A stretch of DNA of 55,687 bases from Carboxydothermus pertinax. Its GTDB lineage: Bacteria; Bacillota; Z-2901; Carboxydothermales; Carboxydothermaceae. Made by a program: the position numbers and the translations under genes. Shown one piece after another: positions 55,220 to 55,687 of this stretch. Below the pieces are notes generated by a model, which made no database searches, was not told the origin of the DNA, and saw only the letters and a program-made list of their open reading frames with translations. The stretch is taken from positions 1 to 55,687 of the forward strand of contig NZ_BDJK01000013.1 in assembly GCF_001950255.1 (NCBI RefSeq), given 5' to 3'. How positions within the stretch are numbered: the first letter of the stretch is position 1; each line of letters opens with the position of its first letter.

Positions 55220-55477
55220 AAAAACAACCCCCGTCCCTGGAACTATTCAGGGACGGGGGTTTTGCCCGCGGTACCACCCTGCTTGCCAGGAAAGGTTCCT
55301 GGCCGCTTAATTGGGATAACGGTAATAAACCGTTCCGGCCTACTAAAACCTTCGACCGGAAAGCTCCCGGGCGATCTGTGCAAAACTCAGGCACCGGGTT
55401 CCCAGCTACCCCCGGCTCTCTGGGGCCTTCCTTTTGCACCGCTCCCATTCACTGCCTTTTCTGCAAAATGTTTTGCT
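55220..55477 (-). promoter_or_regulatory. T-box riboswitch of the ilv-leu operon
   Basis: Minus-strand T-box core AGGGTGGTACCGCGG (55266-55280), then a 13-bp terminator stem (55248-55260 with 55227-55239) and TGTTTTT. Stem I is closed by GTGCAAAA/TTTTGCAC; the AG-bulge region AGAGAGCCGGGGG is present. Just before the 3' closing strand lies CTGAG, so CUG (Leu) is the probable specifier, as expected for ilv-leu operons. Start of leader inferred from the promoter. Confidence 0.93.
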
Positions 55478-55483
55478 GATAAT

Positions 55484-55511
55484 TTTATAAAAGACCAAGC
55501 TTACTTGTCAA
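55484..55511 (-). promoter_or_regulatory. Promoter of the ilv-leu operon
   Basis: Minus strand TTGACA (55506-55511), 16-base spacer, TATAAA (55484-55489). A TGTATACA palindrome (55525-55532) lies 13 bases upstream of the -35 and might be an operator. Confidence 0.75.
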
Positions 55512-55605
55512 TAAAATAACAAAATGTATACAATGTTCAAAAATTTTTCTCTTTTTTCTCATAACCTTTACAAAAAAATAACCGGGAAAGGTAATCGGAA
55601 CTGGT

Positions 55606-55643
55606 AAAAAGATAGTAGACAGATAAAAGTCTACTATCTTTTT
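55606..55643. terminator. Strong symmetrical hairpin (terminator or operator)
   Basis: 15-bp perfect stem AAAAAGATAGTAGAC/GTCTACTATCTTTTT with an 8-nt loop. T-rich on both exits, so it can stop transcription either way. On the plus strand it ends seven bases before a TATAAT and covers the -35 position, so it may instead regulate the gene at the right edge. Confidence 0.55.
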
Positions 55644-55649
55644 ATTTTG

Positions 55650-55655
55650 TATAAT
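55650..55655 (+). promoter_or_regulatory. -10 element of the right-edge gene
   Basis: TATAAT 24 bases before AAAGGAGATGATG. No consensus -35: the hexamer position is inside the hairpin. Confidence 0.45.
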
Positions 55656-55678
55656 AGAGAACAAAGGAGATGATGAGT

Positions 55679-55687
55679 ATGCCATCA
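55679..55687 (+). CDS. Start of a gene cut by the window edge
   Basis: AAAGGAG is followed by in-frame ATG codons at 55670, 55673 and 55679; the last, nine bases from the ribosome site, gives Met-Pro-Ser. Only three codons are in the window, so the product cannot be named. Confidence 0.45.

Noticed and set aside
55176-55448. Minus-strand frame of 90 codons upstream of ilvE
   Set aside because: It lies wholly inside the T-box leader; the RNA structure explains the sequence.

Overview
The window looks like a chromosomal segment of a thermophilic, anaerobic Gram-positive (Clostridia-type Firmicute), most like a Carboxydothermus/Thermoanaerobacterales genome. Reasons: T-box leaders, IreB, RuvX, DUF1292 and MurJ/MltG in Firmicute order, strong GGAGG ribosome sites with many GTG/TTG starts, a CimA-containing ilv-leu operon, a split B12-dependent mutase, rubrerythrin, and two genes that only make sense if UGA is read as selenocysteine. 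The species name is inference. Nearly everything lies on the minus strand. Exceptions are a glutaredoxin (7.5 kb), a three-gene phosphoesterase/membrane block (33.5-35.7 kb) and a gene just starting at the right edge.

Layout from the left. (1) 0.1-5.5 kb: methylmalonyl-CoA mutase (split subunits), an acyl-CoA synthetase, a corrinoid adenosyltransferase-like protein and the mutase chaperone MeaB. (2) 5.6-7.7 kb: PAP2 phosphatase, rubrerythrin, glutaredoxin. (3) 7.7-10 kb: a compact operon with a HesB-like selenoprotein, a CcmH-like protein, Lgt, a MerT-like selenoprotein and a rhodanese lipoprotein. Both selenoprotein genes are broken by in-frame TGA and would be missed by ordinary gene calling. 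(4) 10-16 kb: ten co-directional genes behind one consensus promoter: FmdB zinc ribbon, two methyltransferases (one ArsM-like), thioredoxin, ferredoxin, a 35-residue five-Cys peptide, a radical SAM/SPASM maturase, a DUF5714-like Cys-rich protein, a tiny CxxC protein and a thioredoxin-thioredoxin reductase fusion. This looks like an uncharacterised RiPP locus with its own thiol/electron supply and is the best candidate for a new system. (5) 16-25.8 kb: triple-HTH regulator, DUF4911, TrhP-type U32 protein, MltG, MurJ, a galE with a nonsense codon, VanW, DUF1292, RuvX, aldo/keto reductase-ferredoxin, IreB. (6) 25.8-33.4 kb: alaS, AI-2E-type permease, two small proteins, ileS behind a T-box. (7) 33.5-35.7 kb: phosphoesterase, RMD1/YagE-like protein, small membrane protein. 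(8) 35.8-41.6 kb: a complete fructose PTS operon (fruR-fruK-fruA-EIIA-ptsH-ptsI) with helically phased operator repeats. (9) 41.7-55.5 kb: an eleven-gene branched-chain amino acid operon (ilvE-ilvD-ilvB-ilvN-ilvC-ilvB2-leuA-leuC-leuD-leuB-cimA) behind a T-box leader, probably sensing tRNA-Leu. One acetohydroxyacid synthase paralogue carries a Trp-to-Leu change at the substrate-specificity position.

No rRNA, tRNA, CRISPR, insertion sequence or phage gene was seen. All assignments are from reading motifs and translations by eye; no database search was run.
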